A stretch of DNA of 55,917 nt. It comes from an uncultured beta proteobacterium. GTDB taxonomy: Bacteria; Pseudomonadota; Gammaproteobacteria; Burkholderiales; Nitrosomonadaceae. The stretch's first letter is position 1. Every line of letters starts with the position of its first letter. The position numbers and the translations under genes are program-made. Below the pieces are notes generated by a model that did no database searches, was not told where the DNA came from, and was given only the letters and a program-made list of their open reading frames with translations. The stretch covers positions 1-55,917 of the forward strand of contig CAADGS010000142.1 in NCBI GenBank assembly GCA_900696615.1, read 5' to 3'. Below, piece by piece: positions 37,724 through 48,177 of this stretch.

Positions 37724-38572
37724 TCACCTGAGCAAACTTAACAATCTTCTCGTTTTATTTTCATCCAATTCCAGCCACTGACCGCGTTTCAACCACGGCG
37801 GCAGATTGATTGGGCCAAAGCGCACTCGCATCAGGCGGCTTACCGTGATACCGATTGCTTCAAACATGCGCCGTACTTCACGGTTTCTACCTTCTTTCAA
37901 AATAACCCGGTACCAACGATTGGCCCCTTCTCCGCCTTGATCGGCCAGGTAAGTAAATGCCGCCTGACCATCGTCGAGTGCTACACCGGTGGTAAGTTGC
38001 TTCATCTGCTCATCGGTTAGTTCTCCGAGTACCCGTACGGCATATTCCCGCTCGATTTCAAAGCGTGGATGCATGAGTCGGTTCGCCAGGGTGCCATCGG
38101 TGGTAAAAATCAATAGGCCGCTGGTATTAAAATCCAATCGCCCGATAGCGATCCATTTGGAAGAACGCAAGTGTGGCAATCGTTCAAACACTGACGGACG
38201 ACCTTCAGGGTCATCACGGCTAACGATCTCGCCTTCAGGCTTGTGATACAACAAAACTTTAGGCAGACTTTCTTTAAGATTGAAACGAATTACCCGCTTG
38301 CCGATACGGATCACATCCTCCGCGCCTACCCGGTCGCCAATTGTTGCAATCTGACCATTCACACTCACTTTTCCGTCAGCAATCAGTGTTTCCATTTCAC
38401 GCCGCGACCCGAGTCCTTTTTGTGCCAGGAATTTTTGCAATTTAACAGTAATTGTTGTCACTGCAGTATCCGTACCGGTTTCCGGTGCACGCGATACCGG
38501 CGCAACTTTTGGTTTTGCTACAGGCGTCTTTTTCTTTACTGATTTGCTCTGTTTTCTTGTTTTCATCGCCAC
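37724..38572 (-). CDS. rluB: Ribosomal large subunit pseudouridine synthase B
   Basis: A 282-residue enzyme that makes the pseudouridine at 23S rRNA position 2605 (E. coli numbering). A basic N-terminal extension ([14 protein letters not shown]) precedes an S4 RNA-binding domain ([20 protein letters not shown]). The catalytic domain carries the catalytic Asp in [17 protein letters not shown] and the [15 protein letters not shown] motif of the RsuA family. RluB is preferred to RluE/RluF by overall layout, with moderate certainty. Confidence 0.88.
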   Translation of the reverse strand: MAMKTRKQSKSVKKKTPVAKPKVAPVSRAPETGTDTAVTTITVKLQKFLAQKGLGSRREMETLIADGKVSVNGQIATIGDRVGAEDVIRIGKRVIRFNLKESLPKVLLYHKPEGEIVSRDDPEGRPSVFERLPHLRSSKWIAIGRLDFNTSGLLIFTTDGTLANRLMHPRFEIEREYAVRVLGELTDEQMKQLTTGVALDDGQAAFTYLADQGGEGANRWYRVILKEGRNREVRRMFEAIGITVSRLMRVRFGPINLPPWLKRGQWLELDENKTRRLLSLLR

Positions 38573-38698
38573 TTAAACTAAAAAATTATACGCATTAGAA
38601 GTTAATACTTGCCGAGATACCGGTACGGGATTGTAAACCATGGATTGAGCAACCATGCAGCAGTTAGTAATGGTTAAACGATTCCGTCGTCCTTTGGG

Positions 38699-41107
38699 TT
38701 AAAAATTTTCATAGCGATGCACGTCGAATACACCCGCTATTAAAGGCTCACGCTCCTGCTGCCAAGCCGTGATATCGTGCAAAATATCCCAGAACTGCGG
38801 ATGCGTGCGCCGCACGCCCCATGTTTCCACTAGCTTGTCAAACTGCCCGATTCTCCGGGTATTTCCCAAAAGTGATGCGAAATCCTCGACTTGCGATTCA
38901 GGTACTGTAAAAATGAAATTTGGATAACTGCCGGTAATACCCGGATATAAGGTAAGTCGATCTTGCTTCGGCTGATAACGTAACTTCTCACCCAATATAA
39001 ACGCAACATTGCTATGCGCGCGGTTCCGTAATAACGTATAAACCGTACGTTCGCGCTCTTCTCCCGTAACGCGGATGAATGTCACTTCAGATAAGTACAT
39101 AATCCCCGGCAATTCGGTGGCCGGTCGTGCCGCAAGGAAAGACAAAACCTTATCCACTTTTTGAATCCATAAAGGTTGATCAGGCCGGCTGCAACGAGTT
39201 GACGGGCAACGGTTAAGCGGATCGGATGACATGGCGTTGATAGCCTGGAAACGCTCAAGAATGCGTTCGCTAAGCTCTTGTTTAGGGTTTTCAGTAATGA
39301 AAAGTTCTTGAGACGGTGATTCGTCATCGATTTCTTCATAAACAATACCGTATTTTATCCGCCCTAAGTCCTGGTACCAATCGTGTAAAATGGACTGGCG
39401 CTGGCCTGCGGGCATCAAACGCAGAAAATTATGCTCCGAGCCGTTGCGTATCAAATCAAAATAAAGACGGGTCAATAACTGATGCGCAACATTGCCAAAT
39501 ACATCAAAATTGACCACCAGTTCATAATAAGTCCGTTCTAGCAATGGATAGTCCATCAGCCATAGTGTTTGCGGAACGGCGCCGGCCAGCCCTCCAACCA
39601 CTGAAGCACTATTGTAATGACGAAAAATGGTCAACAGCGCGTTTTTATTCTTGCCGTCGCCATTCCATACATGACTGAGCGAAGCACCCTCCGGCTGCTG
39701 CAAGCTGTACTGATACTGCCGCAATGTTTGATAATCATTATGGCGTTTCAGATAACGCAACCAATTTTCACCCATCGCGAGCAAATCGTCATCCTGCCCC
39801 GGCATACCGAGCAAAGGAATGACTTTACGCTGATAGGCATCATTGGTTATGAAAAGATCGGACCGGGGATCCTGAAATAGCGTCCAGAAATGATCACGAA
39901 TCACGTCGGTAGCAATCTGACCACGGCAAACCGGGCCGTGAATGAATGTGCGCACAAAGTATTCCGCATCGTCCAACATGAACTGGTAACGTGCGTAAGC
40001 CGGAATAGCGGCAAAAGTCACAAATGGATTGGCACGCTCGGTATAGCTATAGCCCGGCAACTCGCCCATTGGCCACTGTTTATCGAAAAACAGCTTATTG
40101 ATCCGGTTCTGCTTGGCTTGATTCAATGCATAAGGAATACGCCGCTTATGCACGATATTGCCCGCAATCGGGCGAAGGCGATAAAAAAACGGCTGCTTGG
40201 AATCGTCATTGGGATTGACTGTCGCCACCGGTTCAATCGCTTCGCCCGATGGCGTATAGGAGCGCAACAATTCAAAAAAACGCGACTCTCCTTTCAACTC
40301 CGAAAAGTACAGAGAAGCCATAAACCAATGCTCATATAGCCAGCGCGCCACCAGCTTGCTACGCTTGTCATGGCGGTTGAGCAGCGCTTCCCACTGCTCG
40401 ATCGCTTGTTTCTCGTCAGCCGTCAATTCAATTCTTTCATCGGGAATCACGGCACCTTGCGTAACCCACCCCGCCAGCAACGCATATTCATCGTCAGTCA
40501 ATCCAGTTGTGGCAAACGGCATGCCGCCATGCGGATTTTCGTGTGCATATTCGGAGAATTCCTCGGTTGAGACGCATTGATTTTTACGGGTAATTCCAAT
40601 TTCAAGCGAATCCGGCAATTTACTGTTAGGTGGAAAAGGAAACTGTTTCCCCAGTGACACCATTCCTGCCACCAGCGGCTGTAATCGATCCGTATTGGAT
40701 TTCAGCACATCGTAGAAACCGCGTTCACGCCAACCGGAAACCGTCGTTTCATCGATCCCTAGCCGCGTGGGCTGAATGGCTTCAGTACGGGGTTCTCCAT
40801 AAATAGATTTAGGAAAAGCGCCGCGCAGCAAACCTTCTGCATTATCCATTTTGAGCTGACAGGGTGCATCGAAGCAACTGTGACAGGATAGACATTTGGC
40901 TTCTAGAATCGGACGAATCTCTTCGGTATAGGAAACTTGCCTTTCAACGGGTTCGGGTAAAGGAACCGGCATTGGCGCCTGCTTGGTAACAACAGACGTT
41001 AAGCTGTTATTCTGGCAAGCCAATAACAAACAAAGCAAACTCAGAAGGCAAAGCATGGATATACGTGGCATCCACATGAAAAACTTCATATCTGAAATCA
41101 ATCGCAA
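38699..41107 (-). CDS. cti: Fatty acid cis/trans isomerase (haem-dependent)
   Basis: An 802-residue periplasmic enzyme that isomerises cis double bonds of membrane fatty acids to trans, without needing new lipid synthesis, as a fast response to solvents, heat or other membrane stress. The N-terminus has a lipoprotein-like signal ending in LLAC. A c-type haem site, CLSCH, lies within EAKCLSCHSCFDAPCQLKMD, typical of Cti. Late motifs such as LLRNRAHSNVAFILGE fit the family. An internal Met at codon 7 may be the real start. The gene stands alone. Confidence 0.92.
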   Translation of the reverse strand: MRLISDMKFFMWMPRISMLCLLSLLCLLLACQNNSLTSVVTKQAPMPVPLPEPVERQVSYTEEIRPILEAKCLSCHSCFDAPCQLKMDNAEGLLRGAFPKSIYGEPRTEAIQPTRLGIDETTVSGWRERGFYDVLKSNTDRLQPLVAGMVSLGKQFPFPPNSKLPDSLEIGITRKNQCVSTEEFSEYAHENPHGGMPFATTGLTDDEYALLAGWVTQGAVIPDERIELTADEKQAIEQWEALLNRHDKRSKLVARWLYEHWFMASLYFSELKGESRFFELLRSYTPSGEAIEPVATVNPNDDSKQPFFYRLRPIAGNIVHKRRIPYALNQAKQNRINKLFFDKQWPMGELPGYSYTERANPFVTFAAIPAYARYQFMLDDAEYFVRTFIHGPVCRGQIATDVIRDHFWTLFQDPRSDLFITNDAYQRKVIPLLGMPGQDDDLLAMGENWLRYLKRHNDYQTLRQYQYSLQQPEGASLSHVWNGDGKNKNALLTIFRHYNSASVVGGLAGAVPQTLWLMDYPLLERTYYELVVNFDVFGNVAHQLLTRLYFDLIRNGSEHNFLRLMPAGQRQSILHDWYQDLGRIKYGIVYEEIDDESPSQELFITENPKQELSERILERFQAINAMSSDPLNRCPSTRCSRPDQPLWIQKVDKVLSFLAARPATELPGIMYLSEVTFIRVTGEERERTVYTLLRNRAHSNVAFILGEKLRYQPKQDRLTLYPGITGSYPNFIFTVPESQVEDFASLLGNTRRIGQFDKLVETWGVRRTHPQFWDILHDITAWQQEREPLIAGVFDVHRYENF

Positions 41108-41215
41108 AAATTTTCCTTTATAACCTGTTTTGTTCGGAATAGCAGCTTTTTTGTAGCCATTTTGGCGAAATTGATTTTAGAATACCCATTCATTGCTTAA
41201 TCCAGAAAAATAGCC

Positions 41216-42217
41216 ATGCAACCGAATACTGCCATACCATTATTTACAAAACCTTATCGCGCGCCATCTTGGCTGCCAGGTGGAAATTTGCAAACGCTTT
41301 ATCCATATTTAAATAAACCCAAGCCGCTTTTCAATTACCGGCGTGAACGCTGGGAATTGGAAGATGGCGACTTCGTTGATGTGGATTGGACGAGTAGCTC
41401 TCCCGATTCACCGCTCATCGTATTTTTTCATGGTTTAGAAGGCGGATCGTCCAGTCATTATATTCTGAGTATGATCAACAACTTGAAAAAGTATCATTGG
41501 CGCAGTGCAGTCATACATTTTCGTGGCTGTTCCGGAACCCCGAACCGCCTGTCGCGAGCCTATCATGCCGGCGATTCAGCCGAAATCGATTGGATGTTGC
41601 GCCGCATCGCAAACCAAGCGCACAAAACTGGCAGTACGCAACCGATCTATGTCATTGGCGTATCGCTGGGTGGCAATGCCCTGTTGAAATGGCTGGGAGA
41701 AAAAGGAGAACAGGCCAAGCAACTGATCGCCGGCGCCGCCACGATTTCCGTCCCGCTTGATCTCGCCGCCGCCGGCTCGGCATTGGACATGGGTTTCAAT
41801 CAAATTTATACACGCCATTTTTTGGGTACACTCAAATATAAAGCACTCGACAAGTTGAGGCAATTCCCTGGCTTATTCGATGCCCAATCCCTTAAAAAAT
41901 GCAAATCGATCTACGATTTCGATAATTTGGTCACAGCACCTTTACATGGTTTCCGAAATACCGATGAATACTGGCAGCTATCGAGCAGCAAGCAGTGGCT
42001 CGGTCACATCAAAGTACCCACCTTGGTGATCAACGCCCGCAATGATCCGTTTATGCCAGCATCGGTATTGCCGACAGTACAAGAAGTATCGTCCGCTGTT
42101 ACATTGGATTTCCCGGCAGAAGGCGGCCATGCCGGATTCATGCAGGGACCGTTTCCGGGAACGTTGACTTGGCTACCAAAACGAACACTCAGCTTCTTCT
42201 ACCATGAATGTAGATAA
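41216..42217 (+). CDS. yheT: YheT-family alpha/beta hydrolase
   Basis: A 333-residue hydrolase of the YheT/ABHD1-3 group. The N-terminal motif RAPSWLPGGNLQTLYPYL is diagnostic. The nucleophile elbow is VIGVSLGGNALLKW, the acid is probably in NARNDPFMP, and the His in EGGHAGFMQG. The substrate is not known for bacterial members (esterase activity has been proposed). It has its own promoter region, divergent from cti and convergent with yegQ. Confidence 0.9.
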   Translation: MQPNTAIPLFTKPYRAPSWLPGGNLQTLYPYLNKPKPLFNYRRERWELEDGDFVDVDWTSSSPDSPLIVFFHGLEGGSSSHYILSMINNLKKYHWRSAVIHFRGCSGTPNRLSRAYHAGDSAEIDWMLRRIANQAHKTGSTQPIYVIGVSLGGNALLKWLGEKGEQAKQLIAGAATISVPLDLAAAGSALDMGFNQIYTRHFLGTLKYKALDKLRQFPGLFDAQSLKKCKSIYDFDNLVTAPLHGFRNTDEYWQLSSSKQWLGHIKVPTLVINARNDPFMPASVLPTVQEVSSAVTLDFPAEGGHAGFMQGPFPGTLTWLPKRTLSFFYHECR

Positions 42218-42238
42218 ACATAGCAGTCATCGCATGCT

Positions 42239-43606
42239 TCAAAAAAATCTGGCAACAAATGCGTGCTCAACTTTCCCGTTTAAAGGTATCTTAACGCGAT
42301 GACCACTGCCTGGCGCGATCATGACCGGCTGACCTTTGGCATCAACCATATGCGATAATTCGACCACCTGATTGCCGTGCGGGTGAATGATTTCCAGACG
42401 ATCGCCTACCTGAAAGCGATTTTTCACCAATATTTCCGCCATGCCATTCGCATCGTCAAAACCGGTGATGTCGCCGACATATTGACTGCGATTGGATTCA
42501 GAATGACCGCGTAAGTAATTTTGCGTTTCGTGCGTACTGTGGCGCTGATAAAAACCGCTGGTATAACCGCGATTGGCAAGGCCTTCCAACTCACTCAGCA
42601 AGCTGGGATCAAACGGTTTGCTGGCAACCGCATCGTCGATTGCTTTGCGGTAAACCTGAGCGGTGCGCGCTACGTAATATAGAGATTTGGTGCGTCCCTC
42701 GATTTTCAGGGAATCCACACCGATTTTAACCAACCGCTCGACATGCTCAACCGCTCGTAAATCTTTGGAATTCATGATATACGTACCGTGCTCGTCTTCC
42801 ATGATCGGCATCAATTGGCCGGGACGCTCTCGCTCTTCGATTAGATATACTTGATCAGCCAAAGGATGCCGCGTTATCGAACCGCATCCGCCTGTCATGC
42901 CAGTTTGTTCAGATTGCTGCAATGCCTGGCTAAAATCAAAATCGATTTTTTCGATTTCCTGAATATCGCCACTGTCATTTTCCACAGCGGATTTGACCTT
43001 GTAATCCCAGCGGCATGAATTGGTGCAAGTGCCTTGGTTCGGATCGCGATGATTGAAATAACCAGATAGCAAGCAGCGACCGGAGTACGCGATGCACAAT
43101 GCGCCATGCACAAAAACTTCCAATTCCATATCCGGGCACTGATCACGGATCTGAGCTACTTCATCGAGCGATAATTCGCGCGACAAGATAACCCGTGTCA
43201 AACCGATTTTTTGCCAGAACTTGACACCCATATAATTCACGGTGTTCCCCTGCACCGACAAATGAATCGGTACTTCCGGCCATTTTTCCCGGACCATTAG
43301 AATCAAACCCGGATCGGCCATAATCAGCGCATCGGGTTTCATGGCAATAACCGGTTCCATATCTGCCAAATACGTTTTGACTTTGGCGTTGTGCGGCATA
43401 ATATTGCTCGCTACTAAAAATTTTTTACCCAGCGCATGCGCTTCCGCGATTCCGGTTCTCAATTGCTCCAAAGCAAATTCGTTATTGCGCGCCCGCATCG
43501 AATAACGTGGCTGACCAGCATACACCGCATCGGCGCCAAAAGCATAGGCAATACGCATTTTCTCTAACGAGCCAGCAGGAAGTAAAAGTTCGGGTGATTT
43601 CAACAT
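42239..43606 (-). CDS. trhP: U32-family tRNA hydroxylation protein (YegQ/TrhP)
   Basis: A 455-residue member of peptidase family U32, which is now associated with RNA hydroxylation rather than proteolysis. In E. coli, TrhP (YegQ) is required for prephenate-dependent 5-hydroxylation of wobble uridine. It has the N-terminal motif LLLPAGSLEKMRIAYAFGAD, the U32 signature ELEVFVHGALCIAYSGRCLL, and clustered Cys (CIAYSGRCLL, GTCTNSCRW) likely to bind an Fe-S cluster. The C-terminal beta domain ends near KVEHAFVARFF. It is divergent from dnaE with only 44 bases between. Confidence 0.88.
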   Translation of the reverse strand: MLKSPELLLPAGSLEKMRIAYAFGADAVYAGQPRYSMRARNNEFALEQLRTGIAEAHALGKKFLVASNIMPHNAKVKTYLADMEPVIAMKPDALIMADPGLILMVREKWPEVPIHLSVQGNTVNYMGVKFWQKIGLTRVILSRELSLDEVAQIRDQCPDMELEVFVHGALCIAYSGRCLLSGYFNHRDPNQGTCTNSCRWDYKVKSAVENDSGDIQEIEKIDFDFSQALQQSEQTGMTGGCGSITRHPLADQVYLIEERERPGQLMPIMEDEHGTYIMNSKDLRAVEHVERLVKIGVDSLKIEGRTKSLYYVARTAQVYRKAIDDAVASKPFDPSLLSELEGLANRGYTSGFYQRHSTHETQNYLRGHSESNRSQYVGDITGFDDANGMAEILVKNRFQVGDRLEIIHPHGNQVVELSHMVDAKGQPVMIAPGSGHRVKIPLNGKVEHAFVARFF

Positions 43607-43650
43607 AATGTAAAATAGTATCCAGTATCAATGACAGCTTTTGCGCAACT

Positions 43651-46600
43651 TTGAATTGTACCACCATGCCAACCAACCCTGCTTTCATTCATTTACGGCT
43701 GCATAGCGAATATTCCATTCTCGATGGCACGATCCGCATTCCGGATGCCGTTACAAAAGCGACTGCCGATCACATGCCGGCGCTGGCATTGACGGATCTT
43801 GCAAATGTATTCGGCCTGGTTAAATTTTACCAAACCGCCAATAAATGCGGCATCAAACCCATCCTTGGCTGCGATGCGTGGATCACCAACGAATTCGACC
43901 GCGATAAACCTTTCCGTTTACTGCTGCTGTGCCAATCGCACGACGGCTACTTGCTGCTCTCCCGGCTACTATCGCGCGCCTACCGCGAAAACCAGCATCG
44001 TGGCAAAGCTGAAATCCATCCCTCCTGGTTTCAGGCTAGCGAATGGGGCACGCATGAACTGATTGCGCTATCCGGCGCGCATTTGGGCGATATCGGTTAT
44101 TTTATATTGCAAAATAATCTGCGCCAGGCTGAAATCCAAGCCCAAAAATGGGCTGAGTTATTTCCAGATCGCTTCTATATCGAACTACAGCGCGACAATC
44201 ATAGCCATGAAGCATTGCTGCTCCAGCAATCTCTGCTGCTGGCCAAGCAACTCGATTTACCGGTAGTGGCTACGCAAGCCGTGCAATTTCTGAACGCGGA
44301 AGACTACCAAGCGCATGAAGCCCGGGTTTGTATCGCAGAGGGTTATGTCCTGGGCGATAAGCGGCGGCCTAGAAATTTCACCGAACAACAATATTTCAAA
44401 TCCCAGACCGAAATGGCGCAATTGTTTGCCGACATTCCGAGCGCATTGCGCAATAGTGTGGAAATTGCCAAACGCTGCAACCTTAGGCTGGAATTAGGCG
44501 TCAACCGCCTGCCGCTGTTTCCCACTCCCAACAATGAAAGCCTGGATCAATACTTGCGCGACCAAGCTGCCGCAGGCCTGGAAATGCGCATGCTCAGCCT
44601 GTTCCCCGATGCGCAAGCACGCACGGGCAACATGTCGAAATATCAAGCGAGGCTTGAATTTGAAGTGAATACCATCATTCAGATGGGCTTTGCCGGCTAT
44701 TTCCTGATTGTTGCCGATTTTATCAATTGGGCCAAGCAGAACAATGTGCCGGTCGGACCCGGACGCGGCTCGGGGGCGGGTTCATTGGTGGCATATTCAT
44801 TAGGTATCACCGATCTGGATCCGTTGCGCTACGATTTATTGTTTGAACGCTTTCTCAATCCGGAGCGCGTCTCAATGCCGGACTTCGATATCGACTTTTG
44901 CCAGGACCGGCGCGAGCGAGTTATCGAATACGTCAAGCAACGCTATGGTACCGGAAAAGTCTCGCAAATCGCCACCTTTGGCACGATGGCGGCCAAGGCG
45001 GTGATTCGCGATATCGGCCGGGTTATGGATTTGCCATACAATTTCGTCGACCAGCTCGCCAAACTGGTGCCGTTTGAACTGGGTATGACGCTCAAAAAAG
45101 CACGCCAGCTCGAACCGCAATTGAACCAACGCGCCGAAGCCGAAGAAGATGTGCGCAATCTGCTGGAATTGGCGGAAAGCCTCGAAGGCATCACGCGCAA
45201 TATCGGCATGCATGCAGGCGGCGTACTGATTGCTTCCAGCGAAATCACCGATTTCTGCCCGATTTATTGCACCGAATCGGCGGACTCGGTTGTCAGCCAG
45301 ATGGATAAGGATGATGTGGAAAAAATCGGCTTGGTCAAGTTTGATTTTTTGGGATTGCGTACCCTAACGATCCTGGATCGTGCCGTCAGCTATATCCACC
45401 AATTGCATCAAAATACCGAGTCATCCGCAGCGCGGCCATTTTCACTTGAATCCTTGCCGCTCGATGACGAATTGACCTATGCATTGATGCGTAAAGGCAA
45501 TGCAGTCGGCATTTTCCAGTTTGAATCGCGCGGCATGATCGATTTGTTACAAAAAGCTAAACCCGACCGCTTCGAAGACATCATCGCGTTAGTAGCGTTG
45601 TACCGCCCCGGCCCGATGGATCTGATTCCGGAATTTATCGATCGCAAACACGGCAAGAAAAAGATTGAATATCTCGACCCACGGCTTGAGCCAATTCTAG
45701 GTCCGACGTACGGCATCATGATTTACCAGGAACAAGTGATGCAAATTGCGCAAGTAATCGGCGGCTACAGTCTGGGCAGTGCCGATTTGCTGCGCCGCGC
45801 GATGGGCAAGAAGAAAGTCGAAGAGATGGCGCAACAGCGCGATATTTTTGTCGGTGGCGCGGTCAACAATGGCTTGAGCAAAGACCAAGCCACCGAACTG
45901 TTCGGTTTGATGGAAAAATTCGCAGGTTATGGTTTCAACAAATCCCACGCCGCTGCTTATGCGCTGATTGCATTTCAAACCGCGTATTTGAAAGCGCATT
46001 ACCCGGCCGAATTCATGGCGGCGAGCTTATCCGCCGATATGGACGATACCGACAAGGTTCATGTTTTTGTCGAAGACAGTATTGCCAATGGCTTGACGAT
46101 CCTGCCTCCGGACATCAATCTGTCCGCTTACCGATTTGTTCCGATCGATAGCAAAACCATCCGCTTTGGTCTCGGCGCAGTGAAAGGCAGCGGCGAATCG
46201 GCGGTCAATACCATTGTCGCCGAGCGCGAGCAATCCGGCCCGTTCCGAGATTTATTCGATTTCTGCAATCGCGTTGACCGGCGCATTGTCAACCGCCGCG
46301 TAATGGAATCGCTGATTCGCGTCGGCGCATTCGACACGATTAATCCCAATCGCGCCATGCTGATAGCATCCGTAGGTCTGGCTATCGAATCGGCCGAACA
46401 GTCAAGCCGTTCCTCCAGCCAGGCCAATTTGTTCGGCGAAGCCGGCGATCAACCGCACATGCAACCGCAACTGCTTACTACCCGTGTCTGGACGGACCGG
46501 GAGAAATTGCACCATGAAAAAATCGGCCTGGGCTACTATTTTAGTGGCCATCCGTTCGATACGTATGCACCTGAACTCAAGCGTTTCATCCGAACCAGGC

Positions 46601-47160
46601 TCGACCGGCTGACCGCGAACCGCGAACCGCAACTGCTCGCCGGCATCATCCATTCGATCCGTGTGCAAATGACACGCCGCGGCAGAATGGGCGTCATCAA
46701 TTTAGACGATGGCAAAGCGCGGGTTGAAGTCGTGGTTTTCAGCGAACTGTTCGACACCCACCGCAATAGATTGAAAGAAGACCAATTATTGATCGTCGAC
46801 GCAAAAGTCGGCACACGCAGCTACAATGGCGCCGAAGAAGACGAATTGCGTATCACCGCCGAGCAACTCTATGATTTAGCGGCTATCCGCACGCGCTTCG
46901 CCAAGCAAATTCGTATTCGCTGCGACCGTGCTTCACTCGGTGAAGCCTCGCAACTCAAAACGCTGCTGGCGCCATTTTGTAACGCGATACAAAAAAACGC
47001 CGAACCTGAACCGGGTTGTCCGGTCGTGCTCGTCTATCGTAACGAACGAGCCAGCAGCGAACTCGAACTGGGAAATGATTGGCGGGCATTCCTGCACGAC
47101 GACCTGCTGCAATCATTGCATGCGCAGTTTAAGCCGGAAAATGTTGAGATCGCGTATTGA
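43651..47160 (+). CDS. dnaE: DNA polymerase III subunit alpha
   Basis: The replicative polymerase, 1169 residues, the normal size for DnaE1. The PHP domain begins at FIHLRLHSEYSILDG. The polymerase active site includes GPGRGSGAGSLVAYSLGI and the Asp triplet region PDFDIDFCQDRRE (D411, D413, with D415 adjacent). A helix-hairpin-helix region, an OB-fold (RRGRMGVINLDDGKARVEVV) and a C-terminal tau-binding region follow. Codon use is more GC-rich than in the polysaccharide or small-gene regions, as expected of a core gene. The stop codon sits at the start of a short tandem repeat. Confidence 0.97.
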   Translation: MNCTTMPTNPAFIHLRLHSEYSILDGTIRIPDAVTKATADHMPALALTDLANVFGLVKFYQTANKCGIKPILGCDAWITNEFDRDKPFRLLLLCQSHDGYLLLSRLLSRAYRENQHRGKAEIHPSWFQASEWGTHELIALSGAHLGDIGYFILQNNLRQAEIQAQKWAELFPDRFYIELQRDNHSHEALLLQQSLLLAKQLDLPVVATQAVQFLNAEDYQAHEARVCIAEGYVLGDKRRPRNFTEQQYFKSQTEMAQLFADIPSALRNSVEIAKRCNLRLELGVNRLPLFPTPNNESLDQYLRDQAAAGLEMRMLSLFPDAQARTGNMSKYQARLEFEVNTIIQMGFAGYFLIVADFINWAKQNNVPVGPGRGSGAGSLVAYSLGITDLDPLRYDLLFERFLNPERVSMPDFDIDFCQDRRERVIEYVKQRYGTGKVSQIATFGTMAAKAVIRDIGRVMDLPYNFVDQLAKLVPFELGMTLKKARQLEPQLNQRAEAEEDVRNLLELAESLEGITRNIGMHAGGVLIASSEITDFCPIYCTESADSVVSQMDKDDVEKIGLVKFDFLGLRTLTILDRAVSYIHQLHQNTESSAARPFSLESLPLDDELTYALMRKGNAVGIFQFESRGMIDLLQKAKPDRFEDIIALVALYRPGPMDLIPEFIDRKHGKKKIEYLDPRLEPILGPTYGIMIYQEQVMQIAQVIGGYSLGSADLLRRAMGKKKVEEMAQQRDIFVGGAVNNGLSKDQATELFGLMEKFAGYGFNKSHAAAYALIAFQTAYLKAHYPAEFMAASLSADMDDTDKVHVFVEDSIANGLTILPPDINLSAYRFVPIDSKTIRFGLGAVKGSGESAVNTIVAEREQSGPFRDLFDFCNRVDRRIVNRRVMESLIRVGAFDTINPNRAMLIASVGLAIESAEQSSRSSSQANLFGEAGDQPHMQPQLLTTRVWTDREKLHHEKIGLGYYFSGHPFDTYAPELKRFIRTRLDRLTANREPQLLAGIIHSIRVQMTRRGRMGVINLDDGKARVEVVVFSELFDTHRNRLKEDQLLIVDAKVGTRSYNGAEEDELRITAEQLYDLAAIRTRFAKQIRIRCDRASLGEASQLKTLLAPFCNAIQKNAEPEPGCPVVLVYRNERASSELELGNDWRAFLHDDLLQSLHAQFKPENVEIAY

Positions 47161-47179
47161 GCATATTGAGCATATTGAC
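47151..47179 (+). repeat. Three tandem copies of GCATATTGA-like 9-mer over the dnaE stop
   Basis: GCGTATTGA, GCATATTGA and GCATATTGA stand head to tail across the end of dnaE; each unit carries a TGA and the first supplies the dnaE stop. It looks like slippage-type duplication in the trailer. Confidence 0.6.
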
Positions 47180-47234
47180 ACAACATATTATATCGTTTCA
47201 TAAGCTTAACTTTAGTTAGGGAATTTAAAAATAT

Positions 47235-48146
47235 ATGCCAATCCCCGATTTCCAATCTCTCATGTTACCCCTTCTTAATTGTGCAAGCGACGGAAAAATA
47301 CGAACTCTCAGTGATACTCGCGAGCACCTCGCTTCAATCTTTGCTTTGACCAGAGACGAAACCGAAGAGCTCCTGCCCAGCGGAAGACAGCGTAGATTTG
47401 ACAACCGAGTGGCATGGGCAAAAGTTTACCTTGAGCAAGCCGGACTTCTTATTTCACCGAAAAGAGGTCAGTTTCAAATTACCGTTGAAGGAAAGACATT
47501 TTTAGAAACAAAGCCCGATAAAATTTCCATCACATCACTAACTCAATTTGATAAATTCAGAACTTTTCGAGCGTCCATCAAAACAAATAAAAAAGAAACG
47601 GAAATAGTGTATTCGTTTAAAAACACAGAAACTCCGGAAGAATTACTGGAACGTTCTTATCAAAATATCAATGAAGAACTGGTTAGCTCGCTTCTCGAAC
47701 AGGTAAAACAGTGTTCACCCAGATTTTTTGAACAATTAGTCGTCGAATTATTACTCAAAATGGGATATGGTCGTAATCGTTTTGAAGCCGGTAAAGCAAT
47801 CGGCAAATCAGGGGATGATGGCATAGACGGAATCATTAGTGAAGATCGCCTTGGTTTAGAAGCCATCTATATTCAAGCTAAGCGTTGGAGTGGCAGTGTC
47901 GGACGCCCGGAAGTTCAAAAGTTTGTCGGAGCATTGCATGGGAAAAGGGCCCGTAAAGGCGTATTTCTTACTACTGGGACATTCACGCACGATGCGCGCA
48001 ACTATGTATCTCGCATTGAATCGCGAGTTATTCTTATAGATGGTGCGCAATTATCGGAGTATATGATTGAACATAATCTCGGGGTAACTGTAAAAGCAAC
48101 CTATGAGGTTAAACGAATTGATACAGATTTTTTTGGTGATGACTAA
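47235..48146 (+). CDS. mrr: Mrr-type restriction endonuclease
   Basis: A 303-residue type IV (modification-dependent) restriction enzyme. The N-terminal Mrr winged-helix domain lies at about 5-95 (GKIRTLSDTREHLASIFALT, RVAWAKVYLEQAGLL). The catalytic PD-(D/E)xK domain lies at about 165-285, with GDDGIDGII supplying the Asp and IYIQAKRW in place of the usual ExK (QxK, as in Mrr). It follows dnaE by 75 bases but is unrelated in function, so it is probably an inserted defence gene. No partner methylase is present, as expected for the type. Confidence 0.92.
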   Translation: MPIPDFQSLMLPLLNCASDGKIRTLSDTREHLASIFALTRDETEELLPSGRQRRFDNRVAWAKVYLEQAGLLISPKRGQFQITVEGKTFLETKPDKISITSLTQFDKFRTFRASIKTNKKETEIVYSFKNTETPEELLERSYQNINEELVSSLLEQVKQCSPRFFEQLVVELLLKMGYGRNRFEAGKAIGKSGDDGIDGIISEDRLGLEAIYIQAKRWSGSVGRPEVQKFVGALHGKRARKGVFLTTGTFTHDARNYVSRIESRVILIDGAQLSEYMIEHNLGVTVKATYEVKRIDTDFFGDD

Positions 48147-48177
48147 TTAGCAACCAACACCGCTGAACCCCTCACAG

